From contig JALOOU010000047.1 in NCBI GenBank assembly GCA_025454255.1, positions 1 through 40,189 on the forward strand: a stretch of 40,189 nucleotides of DNA, given 5' to 3'. The notes beneath the pieces are model-generated. The model had not been told where the DNA came from and did not search any database. It saw only the letters and a program-made list of their open reading frames with translations. Positions 8,060-15,625 of this stretch are shown one piece after another (position 1 is the first letter of the stretch; every line of letters starts with the position of its first letter). This DNA is from Desulfobacterales bacterium (GTDB lineage: Bacteria > Desulfobacterota > Desulfobacteria > Desulfobacterales > SpSt-501). Both the position numbers and the translations under genes were made by a program.

Positions 8060-8160
8060 GAGGGCGGGCACATCTATTTTTGAAGGCAAACGGCATCCAC
8101 CCCACGCCCGAACCCTGCTGAGGGCGGTCACCCCCACACCTTTAATCAAGGAGGTTGAAA

Positions 8161-9129
8161 ATGAGTCGACTGGTTTGCTTGCTTCTCACGCTGGCAAGTT
8201 GCTTTTTCCCGCTGACCGGCGTCCTTGCAGCGGAAAACTACCCCAGCAAGCCCATCACCTTCGTCGTTCCGCTGGGGGCGGGGGGAATGACCGACGTCAC
8301 CGCACGCCTGCTGGCTGAAAAAATGAAGGAATCGCTTGGCCAGCCGATAATGGTGGCCAACAAACCGGGTGGGACCGGAATCGTCGGCGTGAACTATGCC
8401 TTGAGCCAGAAGGAGGACGGATACACGGTCATCGTTGCCCCCATGAACGAATCCCTGACCAGCGCCTATTTTCAAGGAGTGGAGCCGTTTGATTTGAAGC
8501 AATTTTCATTCATCGGCGGGTATATGCCCCAAGCGCGGGTTTTATTTACAACTCCAGACAAGCCCTACAAAAACTTTGCGGAATTCCTCGAATATGCCCG
8601 CAAGCATCCGGGTGAGGTCTCGGTTGGCAGCGGTGGCGTGCAGTGGGCCTTGGAACTGGTCAAGTCGATCGCCGTCAAAGAAAATCTGAAAATGAAGTTT
8701 GTCATGTTCAAAAGTGGTGGCGAGGCGTCCACCGCCATCCTCGGGGGGCACGTAGACACTTGTGAAACCGGGGTAGGGACACCGGCGTTTCAGGCCGGAC
8801 GCCAAGGCAAGCTGCTGGCGTTGGTGAACATGGGTGAAGGCAAAATCGATGCCTTTCCGGATCTAAACGATGTGAAAAGTCTCGGGTATCCGTTTGCGGT
8901 CACGATCGAGTACGGATTTGCCGTCAAGGCGGGCACGCCTGAACCCATCCGCAAGAAATTGGAGGAAAGCCTCAAGGCGGCGATGCAGGATCCGGTCGTC
9001 AAAGAAAAATTTATTGAAATGGGGTTGATCCCGAAATTCACCGACGGCAAGAGCTTTGCGAAGATTGTTCAAGACAGCGTGGCCGCCGTCAAAGCGATGC
9101 TCGAGTACAACAAAAAGCTGCCGCAGTGA
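8161..9129 (+). CDS. tctC: Tripartite tricarboxylate transporter substrate-binding protein (TctC/Bug family)
   Basis: Periplasmic binding protein of a TTT secondary transporter, 322 aa (usual size). The ATG at 8161 has AAGGAGG six bases upstream; a TTG immediately after the Shine-Dalgarno sequence is too close to use. Residues 1-24 are a signal peptide ending 'GVLAAENY'. Family signatures are 'YPSKPITFVVPLGAGGMTD' at the mature start, 'ANKPGGTGIVGVNYA', and the C-terminal 'AGTPEPIRKKLEESL'. TTT systems import carboxylates (citrate, tricarballylate, aromatic acids, others) using an ion gradient. The ligand cannot be told from sequence. A GC-rich hairpin follows the gene before tctB, which could protect this transcript so that the binding protein is made in excess. 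Confidence 0.92.
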   Translation: MSRLVCLLLTLASCFFPLTGVLAAENYPSKPITFVVPLGAGGMTDVTARLLAEKMKESLGQPIMVANKPGGTGIVGVNYALSQKEDGYTVIVAPMNESLTSAYFQGVEPFDLKQFSFIGGYMPQARVLFTTPDKPYKNFAEFLEYARKHPGEVSVGSGGVQWALELVKSIAVKENLKMKFVMFKSGGEASTAILGGHVDTCETGVGTPAFQAGRQGKLLALVNMGEGKIDAFPDLNDVKSLGYPFAVTIEYGFAVKAGTPEPIRKKLEESLKAAMQDPVVKEKFIEMGLIPKFTDGKSFAKIVQDSVAAVKAMLEYNKKLPQ

Positions 9130-9243
9130 GGCGGCCTCGAGGCGACCGGGCGGGAGGGCGTTCCGCAATCTGGTGTCAGTCGGCGGACGACGTGCTCCCG
9201 CCCGCGATCATCCTCGCACCCGGACACCCGGAAGTTGAAATGG

Positions 9244-9270
9244 TGCGGCCGCGTTGCAGATGCGGCCGCA
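9244..9270 (+). repeat. GC-rich hairpin in the tctC-tctB spacer
   Basis: Perfect nine-base arms TGCGGCCGC (9244-9252) and GCGGCCGCA (9262-9270) with a nine-base loop. There is no T tract, so it is not a normal terminator. It may act as a barrier to 3' exonucleases that favours the tctC part of the message. Confidence 0.55.
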
Positions 9271-9301
9271 TCGCAGAGCAACGCATCGCACGGATCATCC
9301 C

Positions 9302-9805
9302 ATGGGCCAGAAGCCTATCATCGATCGGAATGAGCTCATCACCGCACTGAGCATTGCCGTCCTGGCCGTCGTCTACCTGATCGCAGCCGTGCGGCTTCCC
9401 ATCGGGACGGCCGCTAATCCCGGCCCCGGGTTCATCCCGATAGTCGTGGGCCTCCTGCTCGTCATCTGCACGGGGATCTTGCTGGCCCGATCGTTGTCCA
9501 GAAAAAAATGGACGGCCCCGGAACCCGCCGGGACTCCGGAACCAACCTCCAATCTGCGTGTCTTCGGGATCATTTTCGGCACACTGGCATACCCGTTTGC
9601 GCTCGAGTGGATCGGATTCCTGGCGTCCACATGGGCGGTGACCTTTTTCATGCTCCTGCTGCTCAAGCCCAAAAACTGGACCAGCGCCCTGGTGCTCGCC
9701 GTGTTCCTGTCATTAAGTTCCTTCGGCGTGTTCTCGATTCTGCTGGGAGTCTCCTTCCCCTTTGGTTTTCTGGACGAACTCATCTATCGAATCACAACCA
9801 GGTAG
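9302..9805 (+). CDS. tctB: Tripartite tricarboxylate transporter small membrane subunit (TctB)
   Basis: Small integral membrane subunit of the TTT transporter, 167 aa from the ATG at 9302. In-frame codons upstream (from 9254) overlap the hairpin and are probably leader. About four membrane segments are visible: residues ~11-30 ('ALSIAVLAVVYLIAAV'), ~40-60 ('GFIPIVVGLLLVICTGILLA'), ~85-105 around 'FGIIFGTLAYPFA', and a C-terminal pair around 'STWAVTFFMLLLL' and 'VLAVFLSLSSFGVFSILL'. The 'NPGPGFIP' turn after helix 1 is typical of TctB. It lies between tctC and tctA, with only four bases to tctA. The subunit is required for transport with TctA but its precise role is not established. Confidence 0.85.
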   Translation: MGQKPIIDRNELITALSIAVLAVVYLIAAVRLPIGTAANPGPGFIPIVVGLLLVICTGILLARSLSRKKWTAPEPAGTPEPTSNLRVFGIIFGTLAYPFALEWIGFLASTWAVTFFMLLLLKPKNWTSALVLAVFLSLSSFGVFSILLGVSFPFGFLDELIYRITTR

Positions 9806-9809
9806 GGCG

Positions 9810-11339
9810 ATGGCCGAGATCCTCTATAGCCTGATGAACGGTTTTGCAACGGTCCTGCAGCCCGAATACATGCTCTATGTCCTGATCGGGACCGTGCTGG
9901 GGACCATCACCGGGGTGTTGCCCGGGCTGGGTCCGCTGGGAGCCATGGCCATCCTGCTCGGCTTCACGTTGAAGCTGGATGCCACCGGGGCCATGATCCT
10001 CTTTGCGGGCATTTATTACGGAGCCATGTATGGCGGCTCGACCACCTCCATCCTGCTCAATATCCCCGGTGAAGCCGCGTCTGTCGTGACCTGTTTGGAC
10101 GGATACAAAATGGCTCAGAAAGGCAGGGCCGGCGCGGCCCTCACGGTTTCTGCCGCGGGGTCATTTTTCGCCGGGACTGTGAGCATTTTCGGTTTGATGG
10201 TGGCTTGCCCGTTTCTGGCGAACATGGCGTTGAAATTCGGACCTCCGGAGTTCTTCGCCATCGGGATTTTCGGGCTCGCACTGCTGGTGCGGCTCACCGG
10301 CGGATCCACGCTCAAATCCTTGATCATGATTCTGATCGGGATGTTGGTGGGAACGATTGGAATGGACCTGGAGACCGGTGCCAGACGCTTCACCTTGGGG
10401 TTGGTTGACCTGGACCAGGGGATCGATTTTTTGCCGGCCGCCATGGGGTTGTTTGGTATTGCCGAAGTTCTTGCCTGCGTCAACGAGGGGACCGACCGCC
10501 AAATACTCCACAAGGTCGGCATGCGCGAGCTTCTGCCGACGCGGGAAGAGTGGCGCAGGTCCCTGTTGCCCATTTTCAGAGGATCATTTTCGGGCTTTTT
10601 CATCGGACTCGTTCCGGGGCCATCACCGGTCATCGCCACCTTCATTTCCTACATGACCGAAAAGAAACTTTCGAAACACCCGGAGCGCTTCGGCGAAGGC
10701 GCCATTGAAGGTGTGGCCGGACCGGAGTCCGCCAACAATTCTGCGGTCGGGGGCGCCTATGTCCCTTTGTTTGCATTAGGGATTCCATTCACCCCGGCGA
10801 TGGCCATGGTGTTAGGCGCGTTGATGCTGCATGGATTGACCCCGGGACCCAATTTGATCTACGAGAAGCCGGGATTGTTCTGGGGAGTGGTGGCGAGCAT
10901 GTACATCGGCAATGCGGCGCTGCTGGTGTTGAATTTGCCCTTGGTCAATCTTTTTGTCAGCATTCTCAAAGTGCCCAGGCATATTTTGATGCCCGTCGTT
11001 GTCCTGATTTGCCTGATCGGGGTTTACAGCGTCAATTCAAGTCGACTCGATCTGCTGGCGCTGTCAGTGTTTGGCTTGGCCGGCTATGCCCTGCGCAAGG
11101 TGGGATACCAGACCGCACCCTTGATTCTGGCCATGGTGCTGGGCCCCATGATTGAGAGTGCTTTCCGCCAGTCGATGATCATCACCGGAGGCCATTTACA
11201 GGGACTCCTTTTCAGACCAATCTGCCTGGCGCTTTATCTGTGTGCGGCCTTGAGCTTCGTTCTTCCGCTGATCGTCATGGGCATTAAGCGGCTGCAGGCC
11301 TCAGGAGCCCGCGCAGCCGTTTCGCAAGGAAACAAGTGA
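9810..11339 (+). CDS. tctA: Tripartite tricarboxylate transporter large membrane subunit (TctA)
   Basis: Transport channel subunit of 509 aa from the ATG at 9810, four bases after the tctB stop. About 12 hydrophobic segments span the length. The diagnostic N-terminal TctA motifs are present: '[17 protein letters not shown]' near residues 31-47 and '[18 protein letters not shown]' near 71-88, followed by '[15 protein letters not shown]'. A second half-repeat carries '[13 protein letters not shown]' and '[18 protein letters not shown]', the usual inverted-repeat counterpart. The stop codon overlaps the start of the next gene in a TGATG arrangement, so translation is probably coupled. With TctC and TctB it forms a complete inner-membrane uptake system for an organic acid. 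Confidence 0.94.
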   Translation: MAEILYSLMNGFATVLQPEYMLYVLIGTVLGTITGVLPGLGPLGAMAILLGFTLKLDATGAMILFAGIYYGAMYGGSTTSILLNIPGEAASVVTCLDGYKMAQKGRAGAALTVSAAGSFFAGTVSIFGLMVACPFLANMALKFGPPEFFAIGIFGLALLVRLTGGSTLKSLIMILIGMLVGTIGMDLETGARRFTLGLVDLDQGIDFLPAAMGLFGIAEVLACVNEGTDRQILHKVGMRELLPTREEWRRSLLPIFRGSFSGFFIGLVPGPSPVIATFISYMTEKKLSKHPERFGEGAIEGVAGPESANNSAVGGAYVPLFALGIPFTPAMAMVLGALMLHGLTPGPNLIYEKPGLFWGVVASMYIGNAALLVLNLPLVNLFVSILKVPRHILMPVVVLICLIGVYSVNSSRLDLLALSVFGLAGYALRKVGYQTAPLILAMVLGPMIESAFRQSMIITGGHLQGLLFRPICLALYLCAALSFVLPLIVMGIKRLQASGARAAVSQGNK

Positions 11340-12073
11340 TGACGGAACTGTGGTGGTCGACATTGGTCGCAGACCACACGCTGCCGGCCAACATCGTGGT
11401 AATGGTCGGGGCAGCGGTTCAGGCATCGGTGGGATTCGGTTTTGCGCTCATCGCGGTACCGCTCCTGGTACTCCTGGATACCGCCTATGCCCCCGGCCCC
11501 ACGTTGCTGGCATCCTTGCTGCTGGCTGCCATCATGACGCAACGCGGCCGGCATGAGATCAATTCCGGCCAGTTGCTCACCGGAGCATCAGGGCTTTTGA
11601 TCGGTGCCGGAACCGGGGCCTTGCTGTTGCCCATGATCCCGGTCGCCCAGCTGCCTTTTCTGTTCGGCGGGGCCATTTTGTTTGCGGTTGGGTTGAGTCT
11701 TACCGGACTTAAAGTTCCCGTCACAACGTCGAGTCTTTTAAGCGTCGCGACCGTTGCCGGCGTGATGGGTACGATGGCAGGCATTCACGGCCCGCCCTTG
11801 GCGCTTTTATACCAAAGGGAAGGCGCAGATAAGATCCGTGCAATGCTGGCGGTGTTCTTTTTGATCGGATACTCATTGTCCTTGCTGGCGTTGGGGTGGG
11901 TCCAGATCTTTGGCATGCGAGAACTGGCCATGGGCTGCAGCCTTATGCCAGGAGTGGCCATCGGTTACATCCTGTCACGGCTTTTCGCCGGGGTGCTTAA
12001 AAATGCCTCTCTGCGTGGTCCCATCTTGTTGGTGGCCAGTGTAAGTGCGTTCTCCTTGCTTGTCAGAGGGTAA
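11339..12073 (+). CDS. TauE/SafE family (sulfite/anion) permease
   Basis: Integral membrane protein of 244 aa with about eight hydrophobic helices, matching the TauE/SafE (PF01925-type) permease family in length and pattern. The start is the ATG at 11339, overlapping the tctA stop by one base, with AAGGA about seven bases upstream. Motifs fitting the family are 'VQASVGFGFALIAVPLLVLL' in the first helices and 'GVMGTMAGIHGPPLALLYQ' in the second half, including the 'G..GP..A' turn. Relatives export sulfite, sulfoacetate or other small anions. Here it would most simply export an inorganic or organic anion released from the compound imported by TctABC; halide, sulfite and a carboxylate are all possible. 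It is the last gene of the plus-strand operon. No clear terminator is seen in the 49 bases before the convergent HAD gene. Confidence 0.85.
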   Translation: MTELWWSTLVADHTLPANIVVMVGAAVQASVGFGFALIAVPLLVLLDTAYAPGPTLLASLLLAAIMTQRGRHEINSGQLLTGASGLLIGAGTGALLLPMIPVAQLPFLFGGAILFAVGLSLTGLKVPVTTSSLLSVATVAGVMGTMAGIHGPPLALLYQREGADKIRAMLAVFFLIGYSLSLLALGWVQIFGMRELAMGCSLMPGVAIGYILSRLFAGVLKNASLRGPILLVASVSAFSLLVRG

Positions 12074-12122
12074 GGCTCTGCTGCCGGATCGGCCTACCGG
12101 AAGAATCCATGCCCGTCCGGCC

Positions 12123-12821
12123 TCATTTCAATAAGGCATCCGCCAACCGCTTAAAATCCGGTACCGTTCTATCCGCCTGATAAACCGTGTCTTCGTAGGG
12201 CAACCCATAACGGTTGACATAGCCCCCCTTGAAGCCACACGCCTTCGCCCCGACCACATCGAAGGAGTTGGAGGACACCATCATGCACTCGCAGACTTCC
12301 AGCTGGAGCAGTCGCGCTGCCCGGCGGTAGACGGCGGGGTGGGGTTTGAACGATCCGACAAGATCCACTGAAATCACGTGATCGAATTTCCAGAGAATAC
12401 GATTTTTCACGAGGTGTTCTAAAAAATCGGGCTCACCGTTTGAAAGGGCACACAGGGTGTAGCGCCTCTGGAGTTTTTTCAGCGCGCTCCGAACATCCGG
12501 GAAGGGTGAAAGAAACTGCCAGGCTTCCATCAGGGTCCCGATATCTTTGGGGCCGAAAGGGATGCTGTTGAGACGCATCACGTAGACCAATGCGCGGCGA
12601 GATGTCTCGAGATAGCCACTGTGGCCGAGCATCAAAATGGTATCCTGAAATTGCTCGAGTCGCTGTCGAGCGCGCCATTGCGTCCAAAATAGACTGGCCG
12701 CAAGAGGGATTTTTTTGGCCTTGAAAAATTCCGCTATGAATGGCTCAAGGCTCCCGCCAAGGTCCAGGATGGTTCCGAACAAATCAAAGGCAAGCGCCTT
12801 AACCCCGCTTAGATCTTCCAT
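12123..12821 (-). CDS. HAD hydrolase, (S)-2-haloacid dehalogenase (type II) family
   Basis: 232 aa from the ATG at 12821, which has GGAGG about six bases upstream. An ATG at 12827 is in frame but too close to that site. Residues matching the catalytic set known for L-2-haloacid dehalogenases are all visible: the nucleophile Asp13 and Thr17 in 'FDLFGTILD', the arginine in 'QWRARQ', serine in 'LSNG', lysine and tyrosine in 'FKPHPAVYRRA', and Ser/Asn/Asp in 'SSNSFDVVGAK'. The known family reaction is hydrolysis of 2-halocarboxylates to 2-hydroxy acids with inversion; some members act on phosphate esters. It is convergent with the TauE-type gene and also lies 51 bases downstream of the metallo-hydrolase gene on the same strand. 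It could therefore be a functional partner of the transporter operon or merely the last gene of the housekeeping unit. Confidence 0.8.
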   Translation of the reverse strand: MEDLSGVKALAFDLFGTILDLGGSLEPFIAEFFKAKKIPLAASLFWTQWRARQRLEQFQDTILMLGHSGYLETSRRALVYVMRLNSIPFGPKDIGTLMEAWQFLSPFPDVRSALKKLQRRYTLCALSNGEPDFLEHLVKNRILWKFDHVISVDLVGSFKPHPAVYRRAARLLQLEVCECMMVSSNSFDVVGAKACGFKGGYVNRYGLPYEDTVYQADRTVPDFKRLADALLK

Positions 12822-12872
12822 TGCCATCCCTCCTTTGATCTGGGGGGCCCGAGCGGCTTTTGTCGAATCCAG

Positions 12873-13679
12873 TCACGCCAGGCGGATCATCGCTGACGGC
12901 TCGTTCTGGGATGCCGCCGCCAGCTGCGTGCGCGAGCGGTCGATGACTCGCGACGCCTCGGCCAGGGCCTTGCCCGGGCAGTTGTTGGTCTCGCTCAGGT
13001 GCGCCAGAACCACCTGCTGCAGACCCGGGTGCGCGATGTCCGACAGCAGGCGGCCGGCCTCCGGGTTGGAGAGATGGCCGGTGCGCCCCCGGATCCGCTG
13101 CTTCAAACACCAGGGGTAGGGGCCCGCCATCAGCATGTCCGGGTCATGGTTGAACTCGAGCACGATCAGGCCGCAGCCGCGCAGGTGCTCGCGGACGACG
13201 GCGGTGGCGATGCCCAGATCCGTGGCGATGCCGATACGCGCGCCGGCGCCGCCCAGGATAAAGCCGGCCGGGTCCCGGGCGTCGTGGGAAATGGAGAAGG
13301 GGTCCACAGTAAAGGTGCCGACCTGAAACGGGCGGCCGCAGGCGAACGTACGGATTTCCGGCAGCTCCCGGAGCGGGGCGGCCGCCGCCAGGGTGCCGGC
13401 CGTGAGGAAAACCGGAAGCCGGAAACGGCGGCACAGCCGCTCGACCCCGCGCACGTGGTCGGTGTGTTCATGCGTGAGCAAGATGGCGTTCAGGTCCGCG
13501 GCGTTCAGGCCCCGGCTCTCCAGGCGCCGTCCGAGCTCCCGCGCGGAGAGCCCCGCGTCGATCAGGAGCGAGGTGGCGCCGTCGGAGACGTAGATCGCGT
13601 TCCCCCGGCTGCCGCTTGCCAGGACGCAGACGGAGAGCGAATGCTCCGGCTGCAGGTGCTGTTGATTTTCTTGACGCAC
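12873..13679 (-). CDS. MBL-fold metallo-hydrolase, YycJ/WalJ type
   Basis: Cytoplasmic metallo-beta-lactamase-fold hydrolase, 268 aa, GTG start at 13679 with GGGGA just upstream. The metal-binding motif 'THEHTDH' lies near residues 69-75. Other family landmarks are the opening 'VLASGSRGNAIYVSDG', 'LLIDAGLSARELG', 'SISHDA', 'IATDLG', 'LEFNHDPDML' and 'GHLSNPEAG'. Relatives (YycJ/WalJ) are linked to nucleic acid processing and to DNA mismatch repair phenotypes, but the reaction is not well defined. It follows dut by 123 bases at the end of the large minus-strand housekeeping series and precedes the HAD gene. Confidence 0.87.
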   Translation of the reverse strand: MRQENQQHLQPEHSLSVCVLASGSRGNAIYVSDGATSLLIDAGLSARELGRRLESRGLNAADLNAILLTHEHTDHVRGVERLCRRFRLPVFLTAGTLAAAAPLRELPEIRTFACGRPFQVGTFTVDPFSISHDARDPAGFILGGAGARIGIATDLGIATAVVREHLRGCGLIVLEFNHDPDMLMAGPYPWCLKQRIRGRTGHLSNPEAGRLLSDIAHPGLQQVVLAHLSETNNCPGKALAEASRVIDRSRTQLAAASQNEPSAMIRLA

Positions 13680-13802
13680 GGGTCCCCTACGCCGTCGACG
13701 CCTCTGAGGTGCAGGGCAAAGCGCATGGGGCAGAGGGTCCAGGAAACGCTCGCACGCTCGGTTTCGCTTTCTGCGTCATGCACTTCGCCCCGGCCGTATT
13801 GC

Positions 13803-14261
13803 CTATTTTCCGGTATGCCCGAAGCCCCCGCTGCCGCGGTCGGTGGCATCCAGCGCCGCGACCTCCTCCAGCCGGGCCTGGTGAACCCGCTGGAGGACCA
13901 TCTGGGCGATCCGGTCGCCGCGGCGGACGGTGTAGGCCGCTTGACTGAGATTGACCAGGGCGATCATGACCTCGCCGCGATAGTCGGCATCGATGGTGCC
14001 GGGGGAGTTGATCAGCCCGATCCCATGTTTGACGGCCAGGCCGCTGCGCGGCCGGATCTGCGCTTCGAAGCCGCGCGGCAGCGCCATGGCGAAGCCGGTG
14101 GGCAGCAGCGCGATCTGCCCCGGGTTCAACACCGTGTCCGCGCTGACCGCAGCGCAGATATCCATCCCCGCGGAGTCCGGGGTCATGTAGCGCGGCAGGG
14201 GGATGTCGGCATCCTTCTCCGGCCGCAGGCGCAGGAGCTGGATCACCATGGGCGTGGCCAT
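13803..14261 (-). CDS. dut: Deoxyuridine 5'-triphosphate nucleotidohydrolase (dUTPase)
   Basis: Hydrolyses dUTP to dUMP and pyrophosphate, keeping uracil out of DNA and feeding dTMP synthesis. 152 aa, the normal length for the trimeric enzyme. The ATG at 14261 has AAAGG at good spacing. The five conserved motifs are present: 'DSAGMDICA' (residues ~28-36), '[12 protein letters not shown]' (~69-80), '[14 protein letters not shown]' (~84-97, holding the catalytic Asp), '[10 protein letters not shown]' (~112-121), and the C-terminal P-loop-like '[11 protein letters not shown]' (~140-151). It sits 87 bases downstream of the M16 peptidase gene on the same strand, in an order (pnp, M16 peptidase, dut) seen in many Desulfobacterota. 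Confidence 0.95.
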   Translation of the reverse strand: MATPMVIQLLRLRPEKDADIPLPRYMTPDSAGMDICAAVSADTVLNPGQIALLPTGFAMALPRGFEAQIRPRSGLAVKHGIGLINSPGTIDADYRGEVMIALVNLSQAAYTVRRGDRIAQMVLQRVHQARLEEVAALDATDRGSGGFGHTGK

Positions 14262-14348
14262 CAGAGAGCCTTTCGAAAAGAGCCCGGCGGCCGGCGCCGC
14301 GCGCGGCAGGGGGGGGGTGAAACGGGCCTCGGCAGCAGGCGGCCCTGC

Positions 14349-15620
14349 TCAACTTGGAACCAGACAGTTTTCGAATACCGCCTGGGGCGCATCGACGGGG
14401 CCAAGAAGCGTCAGCATCGTCCGGCCGGCCCCGAGCAGCGATTGGGCGAGCTGCTGGATCTCCTCGCGCGTAACCGATTCCAGGCAGGCGATGACCTCCT
14501 CCAACGGGATATCCGCCTCGAAGAAAAGCTCGTTCTGGGCGACGCGCATCATCTGGTTGTCGGCATTTTCAGAGGACAGAAGCAGGTTGCCTTTGGTGTA
14601 CTCGAGGGCACCGCTCAGCTCGGCCGGATCGACCGGAGCGTTGGCGATGCGGGCCAATTCGGCGGCCACCAGTTCGACGGCGGGCACCGCCTGCTCCGGG
14701 CCGACGGCGAGGCAGGCGCCGAACATTCCCGTGTCGGTGTAGGCGGCGCTGAAGGAGTAGACCGCATACGCCAAACCGCGCTTCTCGCGCACTTCCTGAA
14801 AGAGCCGCGAGCTCATGTTGCCGCCCAGGATGGTGCTGAGCAGCGACAACGCGTACCGCTGCGGATCCACCATCGACAGGCCTGCGGTGCCTAAACAGAT
14901 GTGGACCTGCTCCAGCTCCCTGCGGTGGATGGTCACCTGGGGTCGGCAGGCGGGGGCGATGCGCGGCGGGAAACCGCTGCGGCTGCGCACCGACTCGAAC
15001 GCCGGTCCGACCAGGTCGACCAGCCGCTGGTGGGCCACGTTGCCGGCGGCGGCGACCACTATGCGCGCGGGCTGGTAGAGTCGCCGGAAAAAGCCGCGGA
15101 TGGTCTCGGCGCTGAACTGCCCCACGGTCTCGCGCGTGCCCAGGATGGAGCGGCCCAGCGGATTGTCCCCCCAGAAGCTCCGGCAGGCCAGGGTGTGGAT
15201 GAGCTCATCCGGACTGTCTTCGACCATGCCGATCTCCTGCAGGATGACCGGCCGCTCGCGTTCCACCTCGCGGGGGTCGAAGATGGAGTTGAGAAAAATG
15301 TCGGATAGAATCTCCACCATGGTGTCGATCTGGGTGTCGAGCACCTTGGCGTGGTAGCAGGTGTGCTCCATGGTGGTGAAGGCGTTGGTATGGCCTCCGA
15401 TGGCGTCGAACTCTTTGGCGATTTGAAAAGCGGAGCGCTTCTGCGTCCCCTTGAAAATCATGTGCTCGATGAAGTGGGACAGCCCGTTTTCCGGGTCGGC
15501 TTCGTCACGCGCCCCCGCATTGACCCAGACCCCGAGCGAAACGGCGCGGGTGTGAGCCATGGGAAGGCTCACGATCCGCACTCCGTTGGCGAGCACCGTC
15601 TTGCAGAGGGCGGCGGTCAT
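14349..15620 (-). CDS. M16 family zinc peptidase (pitrilysin / processing-peptidase-like)
   Basis: Zinc endopeptidase-type protein of 423 aa with two M16 half-domains. The inverted zinc motif HxxEH is present as 'HFIEH' near residues 49-53 ('GLSHFIEHMIFKGT'), with the distal glutamate region 'SDIFLNSIFDPREVERER' about 70 residues later. The second half ('GTAGLSMVDPQRYALSLLST', 'SSRLFQEVREKRGLAYAVYS') carries the R/Y pair typical of the C-terminal M16 domain. The family degrades peptides in a closed chamber. No signal peptide is apparent. It starts five bases after the pnp stop, so it is co-transcribed with pnp, an arrangement common in bacteria from Firmicutes to Desulfobacterota. Physiological substrates are not known. 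Confidence 0.92.
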   Translation of the reverse strand: MTAALCKTVLANGVRIVSLPMAHTRAVSLGVWVNAGARDEADPENGLSHFIEHMIFKGTQKRSAFQIAKEFDAIGGHTNAFTTMEHTCYHAKVLDTQIDTMVEILSDIFLNSIFDPREVERERPVILQEIGMVEDSPDELIHTLACRSFWGDNPLGRSILGTRETVGQFSAETIRGFFRRLYQPARIVVAAAGNVAHQRLVDLVGPAFESVRSRSGFPPRIAPACRPQVTIHRRELEQVHICLGTAGLSMVDPQRYALSLLSTILGGNMSSRLFQEVREKRGLAYAVYSFSAAYTDTGMFGACLAVGPEQAVPAVELVAAELARIANAPVDPAELSGALEYTKGNLLLSSENADNQMMRVAQNELFFEADIPLEEVIACLESVTREEIQQLAQSLLGAGRTMLTLLGPVDAPQAVFENCLVPS

Positions 15621-15625
15621 CGACC

